Shown in pieces: positions 25,701 through 39,191 of a DNA stretch of 64,000 bases; position 1 is the stretch's first letter; the number at the start of each line of letters is the position of its first letter. Position numbers and translations under genes: made by a program. This DNA is from Pseudoscleropodium purum (Eukaryota; Streptophyta; Bryopsida; Hypnales; Brachytheciaceae). The stretch spans positions 5,704,001 to 5,768,000 of the forward strand of contig OZ017803.1 in assembly GCA_963969395.1 (NCBI GenBank), read 5' to 3'. Below the pieces are notes generated by a model, which was not told where the DNA came from, searched no databases, and worked only from the letters and a program-made list of their open reading frames with translations.

Positions 25701-26163
25701 TCAAATGGAACCTGTCGAAAGTGACTAAACATGAGACATCTGAACATTCGCTTCTTTCAGGAATTCGAAGCATGAATAATAGACGAAGACAAAAAGAAGG
25801 ATAACTTACACTTCACACTAAAGTTGTCATTCTGAAAATGCTGAGACTCTAGTCCTAACCTCACTAGCTAACAGAGTTCAACAGAAAGGCAATTTAAGTA
25901 TATCCTCTTACCGTCCCGCCCGATGAAGTCAGAGAATGTATGCAGTGAACAGACTCAACTGCAGGAAGAATAACCAGTGTCATTCCGAATAATGAAAGTA
26001 CGAAATTACCACTGACCTTAATAAGCTGGTGCTCCAGCTTAAGGGCGTCGGCGAGACGATCATTGGCACGCGAAGCCTGTGAAGGGAGAGGGGTTATTGG
26101 AGCAGGTGTTGCTGCTCCATTTGTAGTCGCTACTACGATATCTGTCTCCATCATACTCGCCAT
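22729..26163 (-). CDS. MAEA: MAEA/GID9 homologue, GID/CTLH E3 ligase RING-like subunit (8 exons, complete)
   Basis: Exons (minus strand, 5' to 3'): 26163-26017, 25711-25538, 25027-24821, 24528-24406, 24191-24006, 23661-23528, 23296-23110, 22830-22729. All introns are GT/AG and all phases join, giving 419 residues (human MAEA is about 396). Order: a low-complexity Ala/Thr/Pro N-terminus; a helical region ending LQGLKRK (to 107); a LisH motif at about 146-176 (RILVDYMLRSSYYDTALKLA); a CTLH/CRA region at about 177-290 (EFIELVRAERMMDAI, ARKHLA); and a C-terminal degenerate RING with C326, C331, C361, LPNGYVY at 377-383, C401PRT and a terminal YIS. In yeast and animals this family forms the catalytic RING pair with RMD5 in the GID/CTLH ubiquitin ligase, in cytosol and nucleus. 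The start is the first ATG of the MASMME reading frame; no upstream coding exon was found. The identity is clear. The function in this organism is inferred from the family. Confidence 0.95.
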
Positions 26164-27646
26164 CGGGAGACAGGTCTTGCACGATGCTGACTAATATGCA
26201 TACGTCAGCCGCATTAGCACATTATAAACCAGCCATCAGGATCTCACACATTCATCCTCCACCCAGGGTAGGATTACAGCATGCAGCATACAGTCAAGAA
26301 GCAAACGCATACACGGTCATCTCATCTCAACGCCTGCAACTTGTAACTACAACATACTAATCAGTCATTTTACTCGCAAGGCAATCCATCAATCAGCTTT
26401 ACTTCTAGGTTTGGTCTCTCATCACGACATACAGTCCAAAACGGGTCTGTCCCTTTAGAGAGGATAGTCACTAAGTGTCCAAAACTCTGAAAAATCAAAA
26501 TCAATTTAAAAAACACTATCAAAGGGTACAAGTGTCATTTTTTGATACAATGAAAAACGTTTTAAACAAATCCAAAAAGGCCCCGGTAACCACAGATGAG
26601 TAATTAATGCTTGCACAATCGAGAATTCGTGCTCAATTCTTACCCAAATGCATTGAGTAATATCTTGAAGAAAGCTACTGAAAATTCACTTCTACTGAGC
26701 TACAAAACTCCTCACTCAGAGTATTGAAATCACAGCCAGCAATCGAAGTGCACGGGAAATATGACAGCAAGCTACACAGAGAACCAACAGACAGTTTGCT
26801 TTTGGGGAAATTTCTTGCTCATTTCTGAATCAAATCAAGTGTTGCCTTCAGAAAACTACAGGACCAAAAAACCTGGTTTACTACAAGAGGTCGAGCAATC
26901 TACTGGGGCCTCTTTCTTACTTCCTCTGTATACTGATGATTCAGCGGCACAATATTACATCGGATAACAGACATTCCATTGCACCAAGCATACAAACGAA
27001 GCAACGAGCATCAATTGCTTTTCAAATCGCGCAAACGGAGACAGAAAAGATGGCACGAGAAACCCTAGAAACTCACGGAAACAGCATGAAGCAGCGCGAA
27101 ACTCTAGAAAAGTATCAGAGCCAAAAACTCGACCACAACAAACCCTAGAAATACAGAAGCTCTTGAATCCCGGACAGAGAGCAGAGAGACAGAGGAGGGA
27201 GAGGGGAATGTCCATTCTCAAGGGATAGTAAAACAATATTTAAACAAATGTAATGATCCCTGGCAATTCAAGGAGCTACAGCACCTACTTTACCGAAACA
27301 GAAAAAACAGAAACTCCACACCTCGAATACAATACATTGACAAAGCAAAATTGCAAAACCAAGCTCTCAAACCCTCGATATTTGGTTCAAACAAGATCAC
27401 ATTAAATTAATTTCGTACAGCAGAAGTAAACACGAAATCTGTGCCCAGTCAACCACAGTTTCCGTTCAAGCGGATTTACCTTTAAGATCTGTAACCGATG
27501 ACTCCAAGAAAAGAATTAGGGTTCGACATTACAGCTCCAGAGAGCTCTAAAAAAAACTCCAAAATACTTTTAAAAAAATCACCTCTGCCTTAGTCGCAAA
27601 TCGAAGAAAATAACTTACTGCGGTGCAGTCAAAAGGAAGCAATGGC
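26164..27646. promoter_or_regulatory. MAEA 5' flank (promoter/5' UTR region, no precise element)
   Basis: No coding exon of the MAEA family is visible upstream of the ATG at 26163. The stretch is moderately GC-balanced compared with the desert beyond 28 kb, as expected for a plant 5' flank. Several short ORFs are present without family resemblance. A TSS or 5' UTR intron cannot be fixed from sequence alone. Confidence 0.4.
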
Positions 27647-27842
27647 GCGAAAGAAGCTCCTCCCGCGAAGTTCCGCAATGGCGATGTGCAAAACGCCCGT
27701 CCTCAACGGTGCGAAAGAACCTCCTCCCGTGAAGTTCCGCAGTGGCGATGTGCAAGACGCCCGCTCTCCACGACGCGAAAGAACCACCTCCCGTGGAGTT
27801 TCGCAGTGGCGATGTGCAAGACAACACGTCCGTCCTGCACGA
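27647..27842. repeat. 64-bp tandem repeat, three units, upstream of MAEA
   Basis: Units are 27647-27710, 27711-27774 and 27775 to about 27842. Each begins GCGAAAGAA and contains a CCTCCCGYGRAGTTYCGCA block, then GTGGCGATGTGCAA. Units 1 and 2 are exactly 64 bp, which is not a multiple of three, so the six-frame openness of this stretch is not coding evidence. The block is GC-rich in an AT-rich setting and lies about 1.5 kb upstream of the MAEA start codon, so it could be promoter or 5' UTR sequence. Confidence 0.9.
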
Positions 27843-28659
27843 CGCAATTCCAATGTCGTTCTGAAGCGAAAGGAAAACCCTAAATCCTAGACCCTGAGGA
27901 GTTCAGTTAGTCTAGTCTATGATGGAAGCTCTTCCACTTTGCAATCGTGGGTCAGCAAATTCCAACCGCTGGGACTCGTGAGTGGGAAATAAATGTACCG
28001 AGCTTTGGAAGAGACAAGGGATGTTATTTTTCTCATTACGAAGATCTCCTTTGGCATCAGTAAGGTTGAGGTATCAGTAGTCAATCATTTAAGGAGTTTT
28101 TGGAGCAGATCATGTGTAAGTATGAGGTGGTAGAAATTTTTCCTACATATGAAGATAGGAAATATGGGGATAGCAAAATTTTCAGATTTTCATTCTCAAA
28201 ATTGAAATTATTGTGAATTTTGGGAGCCATAACGTATGCTTGACCAGTAGCCAATGTCTAGAATCTTCCAGTTCCAATCATTCAAGAATTACTTTTTGGC
28301 TCACTACCAATGACAAATACTTCCTTGCTCACTACTTTAAGACAATGTGTCATAATCTTATTAGTTCCTACCTTGGAAATGACAAAAAAATAAGCACATT
28401 TCAAGCTTGAATTCTAGCCTAAGGTTGGAAATAGCGCACCTTATACGTTGAGTACCGGGTGTAGTTGACAATTGGTGCCTCAACCTTAAGCATAACTTCA
28501 ATGTTGGATGGTTGAATCTTGGACAATCATGCTCAATTGAGGGTCTACAACAATGTTCAGGAATTTTTTTGAACTCCTATGGTTGATTTCCTACTTCTAC
28601 AGAAGTGGAACATTTTTTCTTCAATGGCCAATAGTTGCATTTAGCCCTTTTATTTTACT

Positions 28660-28920
28660 TTTTGAGAAAGTGCCAAGATGGCAATCACTTATAATTTGGT
28701 GAAGAATTGTATTTTTTAGTCATCCATCTTTTAAATCAAAAAATACTTTCCAATCATATCCGTGCACTTTTTCATCCAAATTTACTAACTTCATTGACAT
28801 TTTGAATGGAAATGGAAAAATTTTGGCAAAAAAAGATTACATATATTTGGCAAAAAGTAGATGTTTATTTTGAAATGGTGCAATTTGGCCCAATGGTGCC
28901 AAAAAAAAAGGTTGGTTGTC
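28660..28920 (-). repeat. Dispersed repeat, copy 2 (partner of 17.5 kb)
   Basis: This is the minus-strand counterpart of 17510-17760. It lies inside the long inverted-arm element at 28.0-31.9 kb. The local plus-strand ORF (28806-29027) is fortuitous. Confidence 0.6.
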
Positions 28921-29599
28921 TTGCATCTCCAACTGCAAAATCTATTGGTTTATTTCTTCACTCATCAATTTCCTCCAAACTCAAATTGACACTAGCTAAA
29001 AAGTCAATTTCAAATTGGAAGTACTAATGAATAATGCGTCTTCAATCTAGGCATAGGGCCTTTTCACTTTGGTTGAGATTTCACAATATATTCAATTATG
29101 GTTGGGATTCACATTCCAATTTGACCAATAGATATCAAATGTCTGCATATTGAATCTCCAATGTCTCCTTTATGCTTTTCACAATTTTTGATTGTCCAAA
29201 TTTTTCTTTCTTTTTTTGGAAATTTTCCTCTTGCTTTTACTAAGCAAATTTATTTCTAAATGTTTTGCTCTAATTCATACAAAGATTGGAGCCTTTCATT
29301 TGACTTTGCGTGGTGCTCTTTAAATTTTACAACTTTCTTTGGAACCCTTAGATGTTTAGGTGAAAATAAAGGTCATTCCCACATTTAGTGAGATTTTTTT
29401 GGCTATTCATAGTCTAAATACACATGATCACTTTGATCAATGGATGAAAAGGTGGTTCTATTCGAAGCTCTAAAGTAACCTTTTTGCTCTCTGCACTTTC
29501 CAATTGTTGAAACTTTGCTTTGCTTTGTTTAATATTTTCTCTCCCTTGTTGTTGAACAAGCCACCATTTTTTAATGTTTTATTCTATATACACATCAAT

Positions 29600-30400
29600 T
29601 TAACCCCTAAAGTTCCATGACTAAGTTTTCATCGAGAATGCTCAAAAACTGTCATTCTTAGTACAAGTACCAAATTTTTGAGAATTCTTTTTGACATGTT
29701 TAACTATAGGATCTTGTAGTATGCTGACTTGAAAACATGTGGTAAAATTTTCAGATGTTTCCACCATGTAGATTGCAAGATATAAGCATTCAATTCACTA
29801 AAATCATGATTTTTGCCCAGTAAAAAATAGGGCAGCTACACTTCACAATCTCAATTTTCTATGAAAAAAGATCCAAAATGGTGATGCTTCTTTGGATTCT
29901 TTTTTCTAGATAAGTTGGCTACATGCTTGAAAAATTTCAAATCATTTGGAATTGTACAACATGTAGGAAAAAAATAGTAAGTAGATAGTAGTAGAGAATG
30001 ATTCAAAATACAAAAATTCTTAAGAAACTAATTATGGAATTAAAAAATGTCAATCCCAATGGTTGCAATGTTGTTATAAACAATCTACATCATATAATTT
30101 ATTTTATTTTTCAAAATATTGAAAATTGAGTAACATAAAGGACTTCAAAGTTTATTTTATAGTAGGAAATTCATAATTGCCTACAGACAAAAAATCCTCA
30201 TAACTTTTGACTCATTGATCAAAATGGAATGATTAAAATCTTTTTACATCAAGTTGAAATTCATAAAATCAAGTATTGTACCCCAAATTGCTCATTTATG
30301 AAGAAAAAAAATATCATATTAGGCGATATTTTTGTACTCCTACTTTGAAATGTCATGAAATTAGGTGCATATGAAAAATACTCCTTAAGAACACCTTTTA
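29600..30400 (+). repeat. Dispersed AT-rich repeat, copy 1 (inverted partner at 53.5-54.3 kb)
   Basis: It starts TTAACCCCTAAAGTTCCATG, then GACATG, TATAGGATCTTGTAGTA, GATTGCAAGATATAAGC, AGAGAATGATTCAAAATAC, TCAATCCCAATGG and TTTGACTCATTGATCAAAAT, all found in the same order on the minus strand at 53.46-54.29 kb. Noncoding. Confidence 0.7.
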
Positions 30401-31315
30401 TTAAAATTTCATCTAAAAATATACAAATCCTCATTCACGTGCCTAAATTTTCTATACAACTCCAAAACGCATGTTGGCCCTTTAGAATGAATAGAAATCA
30501 AGCAATTTAGGACAATACATCAAGTTGATGACTACCATATTGCAAAAGCATTATTCTCATCAATTTCCAATGGCTAGGCCTTCTATCCCTTATGTCAATA
30601 CTTGCTAACAAGAATTGGTACCTTATTCAACTCATTCAAGTATCTCACCCCACCTAGATATAACCACTAATTATTATTTCATGACAATTGAAATTTGCCA
30701 AGTATTAAAATGAGGTGGTTAAAATATCCTTCAATTTTTTAGCGGTATTGATTGATTTCTAGCCCTATCAAATTCTTTCTAGTTTTACATCCATTGTTTC
30801 TAAAATATAACCAAGCATTTTTTTTCAATTCCACCAACTAACTTTGAATTAGTTGCCCAATTTTTCCAACCATTAGTTTAGAAAGAAGAACATTATATGG
30901 TAAAGCAACCCCACATTATGGAAAAGAACATGCCTCCCCTCATTACATGAGAGGCTCTCATCTCTCTAGAAATGGCGGTTTCCATTGAGCTTACATATAT
31001 ATTTTCCTCATCCAACTACATTTTTTTTGTTCATTTGATTGACTCTTTGTCATCCATTGAATTCGTAACACCATCCAACCAACTGTTTGGTGACCAAGCC
31101 ATTTGACCTTTACACTTTGCAACTTTTCTGAAAGCTTCAAATTTAAAATTTAGATGAAAATAAATTCTGTCCGCTCCCAATAAACTTCAACTGAATGGAT
31201 TTAGCTAATTGTTTTTTCCGTTGGGATTGATGAACTTGGTCAGCCATTGAAATCTATGTGCCTGTACGTTGCAAATGGCTTGCTTTTTGCTAGGAATGTT
31301 GCAATCTTAGACAGA

Positions 31316-31387
31316 TTTCTTTCTCATAAAAAAATTTAGGCAATGGTTTATTTCTTTCTCATAAAAAAAAATTTACGCAATGGTTTA
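31316..31387. repeat. About 36-bp tandem duplication
   Basis: TTTCTTTCTCATAAAAAAA followed by ATTTANGCAATGGTTTA occurs twice in a row. It lies beside the inner edge of the right arm of the 28.0-31.9-kb element. Confidence 0.75.
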
Positions 31388-34300
31388 TATTGGGCAATGG
31401 TGCAATAAGGCATCAATAACCAACCACACCTACTAACCAACCTAGAGGGTGTGCTATTTTCAACCTTAGGCTAGATTCCGGGGCTAGATTTCAAGCTTGA
31501 AATGTAGTTTTTTGTCCTTTTTAAGGTTGGAACTAATAAGGTTATTACACATTATCTGAAGTAGTGAGGAAGAAAGTATTGTCTTGAATGATTGAAATTA
31601 AAAGATTCTAGACATTGCTCATGGATGAAGAGTTCTTCTGCCTCCCAAAATGCCCATTAATTTCAATTTTCGGAATATAAATCTAAAAATTTAGCAATCC
31701 CCATATTTCCTACCTTTGTACATGGAAAAAATATCCACCAACTCATACTATATGGAATTTGCTCCCAAATTGCTTAAATGATAGGTTATTAGTGCCTCCA
31801 CCCTACCTTCTTTTAATTGAGCATTCCATGAAAGAAACAACTCTTTTCATTAACCTCTTTCCTCCTCATTGGCTGATTTTTTTTACAAAATGCCCTCTAC
31901 ATTAGGCATTATCCTATATATATATAAACCTATTGAAATTCTCAAAGTAGTGATTGGTTGAGAAGTAGCAGTAGTGGTTCAAGTTGGGTGTATTCTTTGG
32001 CCAAGGTCTATGCCATTCTTTATGGATGACAAAACCATTTAGAATCCTTTATAGCCAAAATAGATAATATTTTGTTGGTTTCAAGGAATTTTTTTCTTGC
32101 CCACCTTTTAAGGTGGGCCTAATAGAATTCTAGTAGATTATGATAGGCTAAAATCTTACAATCAAAGAATTTGTCTATTTAACTAATCTAGGAGTTTATA
32201 AATGTTGAATCTAATGATAAATAGATATGGTATGGCTATAACTCTCTTGGTTTTATACTAAGATCATGCAAAGTGTCAATACTATTTTTTCCTTGGGCTC
32301 TTGCGTCCCATGGTCACATCTAAAAAGTGGCATACCACGTACTAAGTGCTTTCTACCCCTAAATCCTACCTTGTAAGAATTGAACCTTAGTGTTGGTTTC
32401 AATCTTTCTCATGTTTGCAACATGTTGGTTAATTAGTTAGCTTTAGATTGAGCATCTTCCACTCTATATTCCACGATGATTATAAGCCAATTGGTGGTTG
32501 GTTTTGGTGTTATACAATGTGATGGATTTGTCTTTTGCTATAACTTTTGAAGCATGAAGCTGATCAACTTGAAATTTTAATTGAAGATGAAGTCCTTCCT
32601 AAAGGACAATTTTATATTTTGTGTAAATTTTTTCTCCTATTTCTTACAAATTAAATGTCAAAGTACCTATTTTATTTAGATTCTTTACTTTTCTAGTTCC
32701 CTACTCTAAGAAATTTTCTATACTTTTCCTTCTTATGGTACCTTCTTTTTAAAGGTGTATACATTGGCCAAAATTTTAAATTTAAGAAAAAATTTACAAT
32801 ACTTTCAAAAAAAACAAAAAAATTATCAAAATGCTACAAAATTAGCCATTGATGCTTGCAATCATCCTTGAAGTCAATATTATATGGTGTCAAGTAGTAG
32901 GCTAATGCCCAAAGGTCACAAATGTATCCAAGCCATTAGCCAATTCCATTCAAGCCAATAGATCCTTGCCATCATTCAAACTAGAGCCATGTAAGCAATA
33001 TTCTTGTGACTCATCTAGTCATGTATCATTGCCACTCTACCAAATTGGCAACCTACAATCACAAATTTGAAGTGGGGCCAAAATTTTGATTAAATTTTCC
33101 ACCCTAACTTTTCAATTTTTGGTCCCCATGACACTAGGGGCTATCATATCTTGAATTAAGCCCTTTAAATGCCTTTGAATATCCTAATTAACTTGTCATT
33201 TGAGATCCACACAACTTACTAAGTAGCAATATTTTTACTACATACAATAAACACTAGGATGTTGAGCTAGAAATAAATTTTCATAATCTCCTATTAATCC
33301 TCAAAATATTCACATTGTACACAAGGGCATTGATGTGAAAGACAAAGAGCCTTTTTGTTGAAGTATTATTAGTCTTTTTCTATGCACCATAAACTCCACG
33401 ACTATATATCACAAAGACCCTATCAATAGAAAGGCTAAATCAAAATATACTTTTACTAAGTTGGCAAGTGATTTTAGATGTGCACTAGTTTATTCATTTG
33501 GGTGGTATTTAACATTGATTAAAGGTGGCATTGATAGGTCTCAATTTCAAATTGCCAAAAAAAGATCAATTTGAAGAAATTTCAAATTTTTCAAATTTGA
33601 GTAAAAACTACATTTAATTTAGTTTAGTTCATTAGTTGGGGTGAAACTTTGAAAATATTTATTTCATTAGTCAAATTTAGGTTAAAAGCAAGGAGTTAAA
33701 AGTTGTTAGATAACCTTTGAGGTGATATGTGGCACACTCATTTAACCCCTAAGTGAGTTGGCATTCACTAGATGGATTATTGAAAATTCAAGAACTCACT
33801 AAAAAGCTAAAAATCTAGATGAAATACATCTCAGTATGTTGTAAAATTTTTTTTTGTCTATTTTTAACAATGTGACAATGTATTCATTTGATGGCTTATA
33901 TTTACTATAGAAGATTTTGAATGAGTTTATGTAGAGAAGAAAAGAAAAACTTCCAAAAATGAAATCCTCATGCTAGATTCTTCTCATGACCCAATTTATT
34001 TTGTGAAAAAATTCAAAATCTACATCTACATTTCTACTAAGGATTCTTAGGGGGGTAATTCATACTAAAAGATGCAAGATAGGAGGTCACATATGATGTT
34101 CTACTTTGGTATATGACAACAAGAAAAAACAAGTAGAGTACCCCAAAATAATTAGATGAAAATTGAATTAGTAGACTTTGATTATTATCCAAAAGGTCAC
34201 CTTTGGAGTTCCACAATTAAATGTCAAAGCCAAGGTAAATTGGAGGTTCTCATTCTTTACACCATAGCAATCTTGAAAAAGTGTACACCTTAGTTTTTCA

Positions 34301-36189
34301 AAATGTATATATCATGTGCATGCTTGCAAAACTTGCTTGAGGTGCTTATGGGAATTTTACTTTGATAATTTATACCTTTCTTCTAGTACACTAAAAATTC
34401 ACTTTTCCTAGTACTATCATAAGTGTACAAAGAATTTCAATAAATTTTTTTTTATATTTGGAAGTATATTATCTCCAAGATATTAGTTTTGAAAATAGAT
34501 GATTCAACCTTGAGAAAACTAACAACTTTACATAAAGTAAATTCTTGTCAATAAACTTGTTTGGGAGATTGGTAAGCAACCAATCTTCTGACCTTGCATT
34601 GCTTAACACAATAGAAATGCATTTTTCCAACACAAAATGTTATCACTTGTCCATTTCCAAATTTGTCACCATGGCATCCATTCAAGTCTTGAACTTAGAG
34701 TGTGTAGCTTCTATATATTTGTTAACCATTTCCTCATAAAACTTATCATAAGAATCCTTGTCATGAAGTCCTAAGCTAGTTTCAACCCTTATTATGTTTG
34801 CAATGTGTTGATTTGCTTTATTGCATATAATGATCACCTTAATGTTAAACCATAAACTAGTTTTGATGATCAAATTTTTGAGAATTGCAGCCATAAATTG
34901 CTGTTTAATTTATGGAATACTTCAAAAAGAAAATACAAAAATATTACATATAGATTAGAAGATTATAATGTTTAATTATAAGAGGATTAAAAACTTGAAA
35001 AAGGCTTAAAATTTATTTGAAGTCTTTCAATTCATTTTTTGCATGGCAAATCTAAAATTTTGGTCATTAAAAATCATGATGTTAAAAAATGCTAGATATG
35101 ATAACTATAATTATTTTAATACTTTTCAAAATTTACTCTATAATATTTATTAAAGATTTTTCAGTGTGATTTTTTTCCTAGGCTTTACCATATTTAAGAT
35201 TTACAAGAATTGAGGCTGTTGCAATGCAATGGCAATGCAATATGATCGGGGCTCGATGAAAAAATGAAATGCAATAACAGAATGAAAAAAGCAGGATGAA
35301 AACGTAATCGTGTTTTAATTTGTGACATCAGGTTGTGACCATCTATACTAAATATAATAGATTTCCAAGAATTTTTAATAGTAGGAAATGAATATTTGCA
35401 ATTCACCTCCTTATGCAAAATCTTGACTTGAAAAAATTTAAACAATTCAAATTTATTTTTATTTTTAATGCTTTTACCATTAAATTCTTTAATAAAAAAA
35501 CAATAACTTTCTTTGAAAATGAGCAAAAGAAAATCATTATGTCTTTTTTTTTACTAAAGAATTAAAGTTTTCATATTGACCAATTATAGAAATTTTTGAG
35601 GTTTAGATATATAGAAGATAATTTTGGTTAACTTTGAACTTAAATCTTCAAAATTTGATTGTACAGACAATATATAGTCTCCATGTTTTGGATTGCCTCA
35701 TCTTATGGAGCTTATAATTCTTTAAACAATTACGTGTTGTCTACCTTCCAAAGCTCTTAGAGGTAATTAGAAGCCATGAAGCTAAAAAATAAACCTTGCT
35801 TTTGTGGAATTTTTCAATTTATAATAATTAATTAGTAAGTGAAATAATAATTGATAGGAAGGATGATATGAAAGCAACCTATAAAATTTAGAATATTTTT
35901 GCCAAATAGGCAAAAATAAAAGAAATCTAGTATTACAAATTATGACGGAAAATTTGATTTATCCTATCACTTAGTATGGCACTAATTAACCAAAGCCAAA
36001 CAATTTTGAATTAATGCGAGATGAATTATTACACTAATTTCCCCCCAAAAGGTTTTATAGTAGCAATATAACAAAAAGATGTGTCATATCCTTTTTGTTT
36101 TACCTCCGTGCCAAAAATTGAAAGCCATTGATATATTTTTTTAAATCCCCCCCTCCAATGCCATTGATTTAAAAAAAACTTGAGATACG

Positions 36190-36355
36190 GGTATTAAATA
36201 TTGGATATTGTATTAGTTCTAAATATAGATATGGATATGGGATATTATTTTGGAATAAGTGTTGGATATGGGTATGGATATTGTATTGGAATAAGTATTG
36301 AATATGGATATGGGATATTATATTGGAATAGGTGTTGGATATGGATGTAGGGTAC
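36190..36355. repeat. Degenerate tandem repeat, about 36-37 bp period
   Basis: Units built on ATATGGATATGGGATATT followed by TTGGAATAAGTGTTGG repeat about three to four times with substitutions. Noncoding. Confidence 0.75.
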
Positions 36356-37800
36356 AACGGACTGGGATAAATCCTATATGGAATGATAAACCTAATGACT
36401 TCTCAAAATTACAACTAGTGGGAGGGGAGGGGAGGGGGGATAATGAAATTAATTTAAATTATTATTTTTTGACTCAAAGCGGAGGAGGTTAAATGAATTT
36501 AAATTAATGTAAATTTTTTTGATCTCAGTGTGACAGTTTGTCACAATGACAATGAGCTCAAAAGATGTAGGAACCACATTAACAAATGACATTGATTTGA
36601 AGATGATTCTAATTTTAGGCATGCACTAATAGAATAAATCAATTCAATCTTTCATAAAGACACAATTAGGTGTTTACAAAGAGTATATTTAACTTGAAGA
36701 TATTAAATTTCATCATTTGCATCATTGTATAGCAAATCATATTGGTGATATTATAATTAACAAGCTATAGTGATTCATTATTGTTTTTATTTTAGAATTA
36801 CATACGATAGTTAGTTTTACAAACTTTAAGCTACTATAGCAACAAAGTTCTTAGTGGCTAAACAAGGAATTACAAAAGCTTAATAGCCAATCTCTACTTG
36901 AAAACCTCGTTAACACAAAGAACCTCAATAAACCCCAAATTATGCCATTTCAACATTCAAATCCTTTTTAAATTAATTGAAGGAGATTGTATTGCTTTCA
37001 TTATCAACAACATCCAAATCAATAGAGCTACTTTTTCATCTATCCAAATTATTTTTGCAAGTCAATTGCAAATTGATTCAAGCCTTCCTATCTACTAGTG
37101 TGATGTATTGATGTGCGTCACATTGAAAACATATCACAACATATTATTGATTCCAATTTAGCATAACACCTCAAATCTTATGGATTATTGAAGAAATACT
37201 CCCATTTTGGGTCCTATTCCAATCTAGAAAAGTCTAGTGGTTTTAAAACCAAAAAAAAAAATGTGTCAATAGTTTCAAGAATTTGCAAGATACATTGATT
37301 CCAAAATCAAAAGAAATTATTCCTTGTGAATGATAATTGATAGACAAAATACATTTCTACTACAAAACTCTATAGGATTCAACTACAAAAATAATATATG
37401 ATGAAATTTCAAGAATATCAAGAATCATATATTGATGAGGAAACAACTACCTAAACAACCAAGGGGCCCAATGATGTCACAAGAATCCCACGGCCATGTA
37501 TGTGTACGCACATGGCAAGGTTGGAGTTGCACTGAGCAATTTCAATGGATGAAACTCATCTAGTGAAGGACTCTATTCCCATAGCACCTCTACAAAACTA
37601 CAAATGTGGAATTTTTGACTTTGGATCCAAGATGGCCAAATAAAGTAGTAATTTTTTATTCAGGTTTTCACCATGTGGGGTTAAAATGACAATATCTATA
37701 ATATAAAAGAAATTGCTACAATATAAGAAAAATAACATTTTATAGAGGGGTCATACAAAAAAGGACTTTTGGTATCTTTTGAATGATTTCAAGGGGGCCT

Positions 37801-37882
37801 CAAGGATGGAAAAATTATTTTGTTATTCAAATCCTTCTATACAAGGATGGAAAAAATGTTTTGTCATTCAAAATTTCCTATA
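37801..37882. repeat. 41-bp tandem duplication
   Basis: CAAGGATGGAAAAA, TTTTGT and ATTCAAA blocks repeat at 37801 and 37842 with a few differences. Confidence 0.7.
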
Positions 37883-38699
37883 TATAAAAATGGCAAATTC
37901 ATAGACCACCATGTTATGCATCTTAGAAGTGTTTGCTCCATTCTTTGAACCTAAATTTTAAACATAGAAATGATCTTTTTGAATTTGAGATCAATTGATG
38001 AAAGAAAGCTTACCAAACCTAGTTTCTATTGTATCCCTAGGTCATTTTCAACAATTATGTATCAAAATGGTTTATTTTTTGAATTTTGACTATTCAACAT
38101 GTTATTTTTCAATTTCTAATCAACTCATTCATTAAAGTCATTTGAGGCCCAAAATTGCTCAAAATACTTATACCAAATCAAGGCTAAAATCTTCATCCAT
38201 ATTTCTTTTTAACAAATTCAAGTGTAGGATCTTTTAGTTTATTTGTACATCCTCTAAAAATTGTAGAATGAAAATTGCCACCAATTTAAAGGTCAATGAG
38301 CCCAAACTTCAAAAGTAGTTTTTTAGCCCTTTTTGAAAAATTAGGTTGAGTTTTTTAAAAACTCAATTTAGTCCATAAGATAGGTTCATTATTTAAAAAT
38401 TCTACTTATAAATTTTTTAATTTCAAAATGAACAAGGCACCTTCAAATAAAATTTTCACTATTTTCTAAACATTGGTTTGAAAATTCATAAAATTTGGGA
38501 CTTGCTTCAAAGTTTTCTTATTTATTTATAAAACTAACCTAAAGGTAGGGTATTCTAATAGTCTAATTTCAAATCTTGAAAGTTTTCTAAAATTCAATAT
38601 TCTTTTGTAATTTGAATTTTGAACCTTCAACCATGGAGTGTTGATTTTTCAATTATACAATGACACAATAAATTGAATTGCATAGTAATGTTATTCACT

Positions 38700-38868
38700 C
38701 ACTAGTAGGAAATTTAGATTTATTTATTTATTTATTTATTTTTTGTGTTGATTTGGGCAAAAATTTGTTGATGTAGACAAAAATTTGCTGATTTAAACAA
38801 AAGTTCGTTGAATTTTGCCCAAATCAACATGACCAAACTAACAAAAAATCTGAAGTTTTCTAGTAGTG
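38700..38868. mobile_element. CACTA-like MITE, third copy, diverged
   Basis: Left end CACTAGTAGGAAATTTAGAT, right end ATCTGAAGTTTTCTAGTAGTG read inwards as CACTACTAGAAAACTTC. It is 169 bp and contains a short ATTT microsatellite near the left end and an inverted GATTTGGGC/GCCCAAATC pair. No matching 3-bp duplication (ACT versus TCC). Confidence 0.65.
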
Positions 38869-39191
38869 TCCTTAGTGTTCATCTATGAAAATTTTACATT
38901 TTTAAAGTGTATTTGAATTTGATATAATTTTTTGACTTATTTGAAATTTAATATTCTAAAATTTCATTACTTATAGACTCAAAAAAATAATAAATATGAA
39001 TATCTCATTCATTATGTGTTGCAAAATGGAAACTTACACAAAAAACTTTGAAGTGTAAAAAAATAGTTATAGGCTAAGCCTTTTAGGTTTTTAGAGGTGG
39101 TTCCAAAGTCCTTGTGCATTTGACTTACCTATTTTGCATCACCATTATTCCATATTCTTCCTATCAACAATGAAGGTGTTGCTTGCAATAA

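Larger units (their letters stand above)
28010..31880. mobile_element. Long-inverted-arm element, about 3.9 kb (MULE-like candidate)
   Basis: The arms at about 28010-28480 and 31400-31880 are inverted and diverged, but collinear for about 450 bp. Matching landmarks are ATCATTTAAG, TATGAGNTGGT, TCTAGAATCTT/AAGATTCTAGA, TTTCAAGCTTGAA and CTAGCCTAAGGTTG. Long terminal arms are typical of Mutator-like elements. The outer borders and a 9-bp duplication could not be fixed, and the interior holds only short ORFs and other repeats. Confidence 0.5.
31881..39191. other. AT-rich gene desert
   Basis: Apart from the small tandem repeats at 36.2 and 37.8 kb and the CACTA-like MITE at 38.70 kb, only diverged AT-rich repeat sequence is visible. 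TTAACCCCTAAGTGAG occurs at 33742 and GGGGTTAA at 37677. No coding region is supported. Confidence 0.6.

Noticed and set aside
27615..27890. Four ORFs across both strands
   Set aside because: They arise from the 64-bp tandem repeat, whose period shifts frame in each unit.
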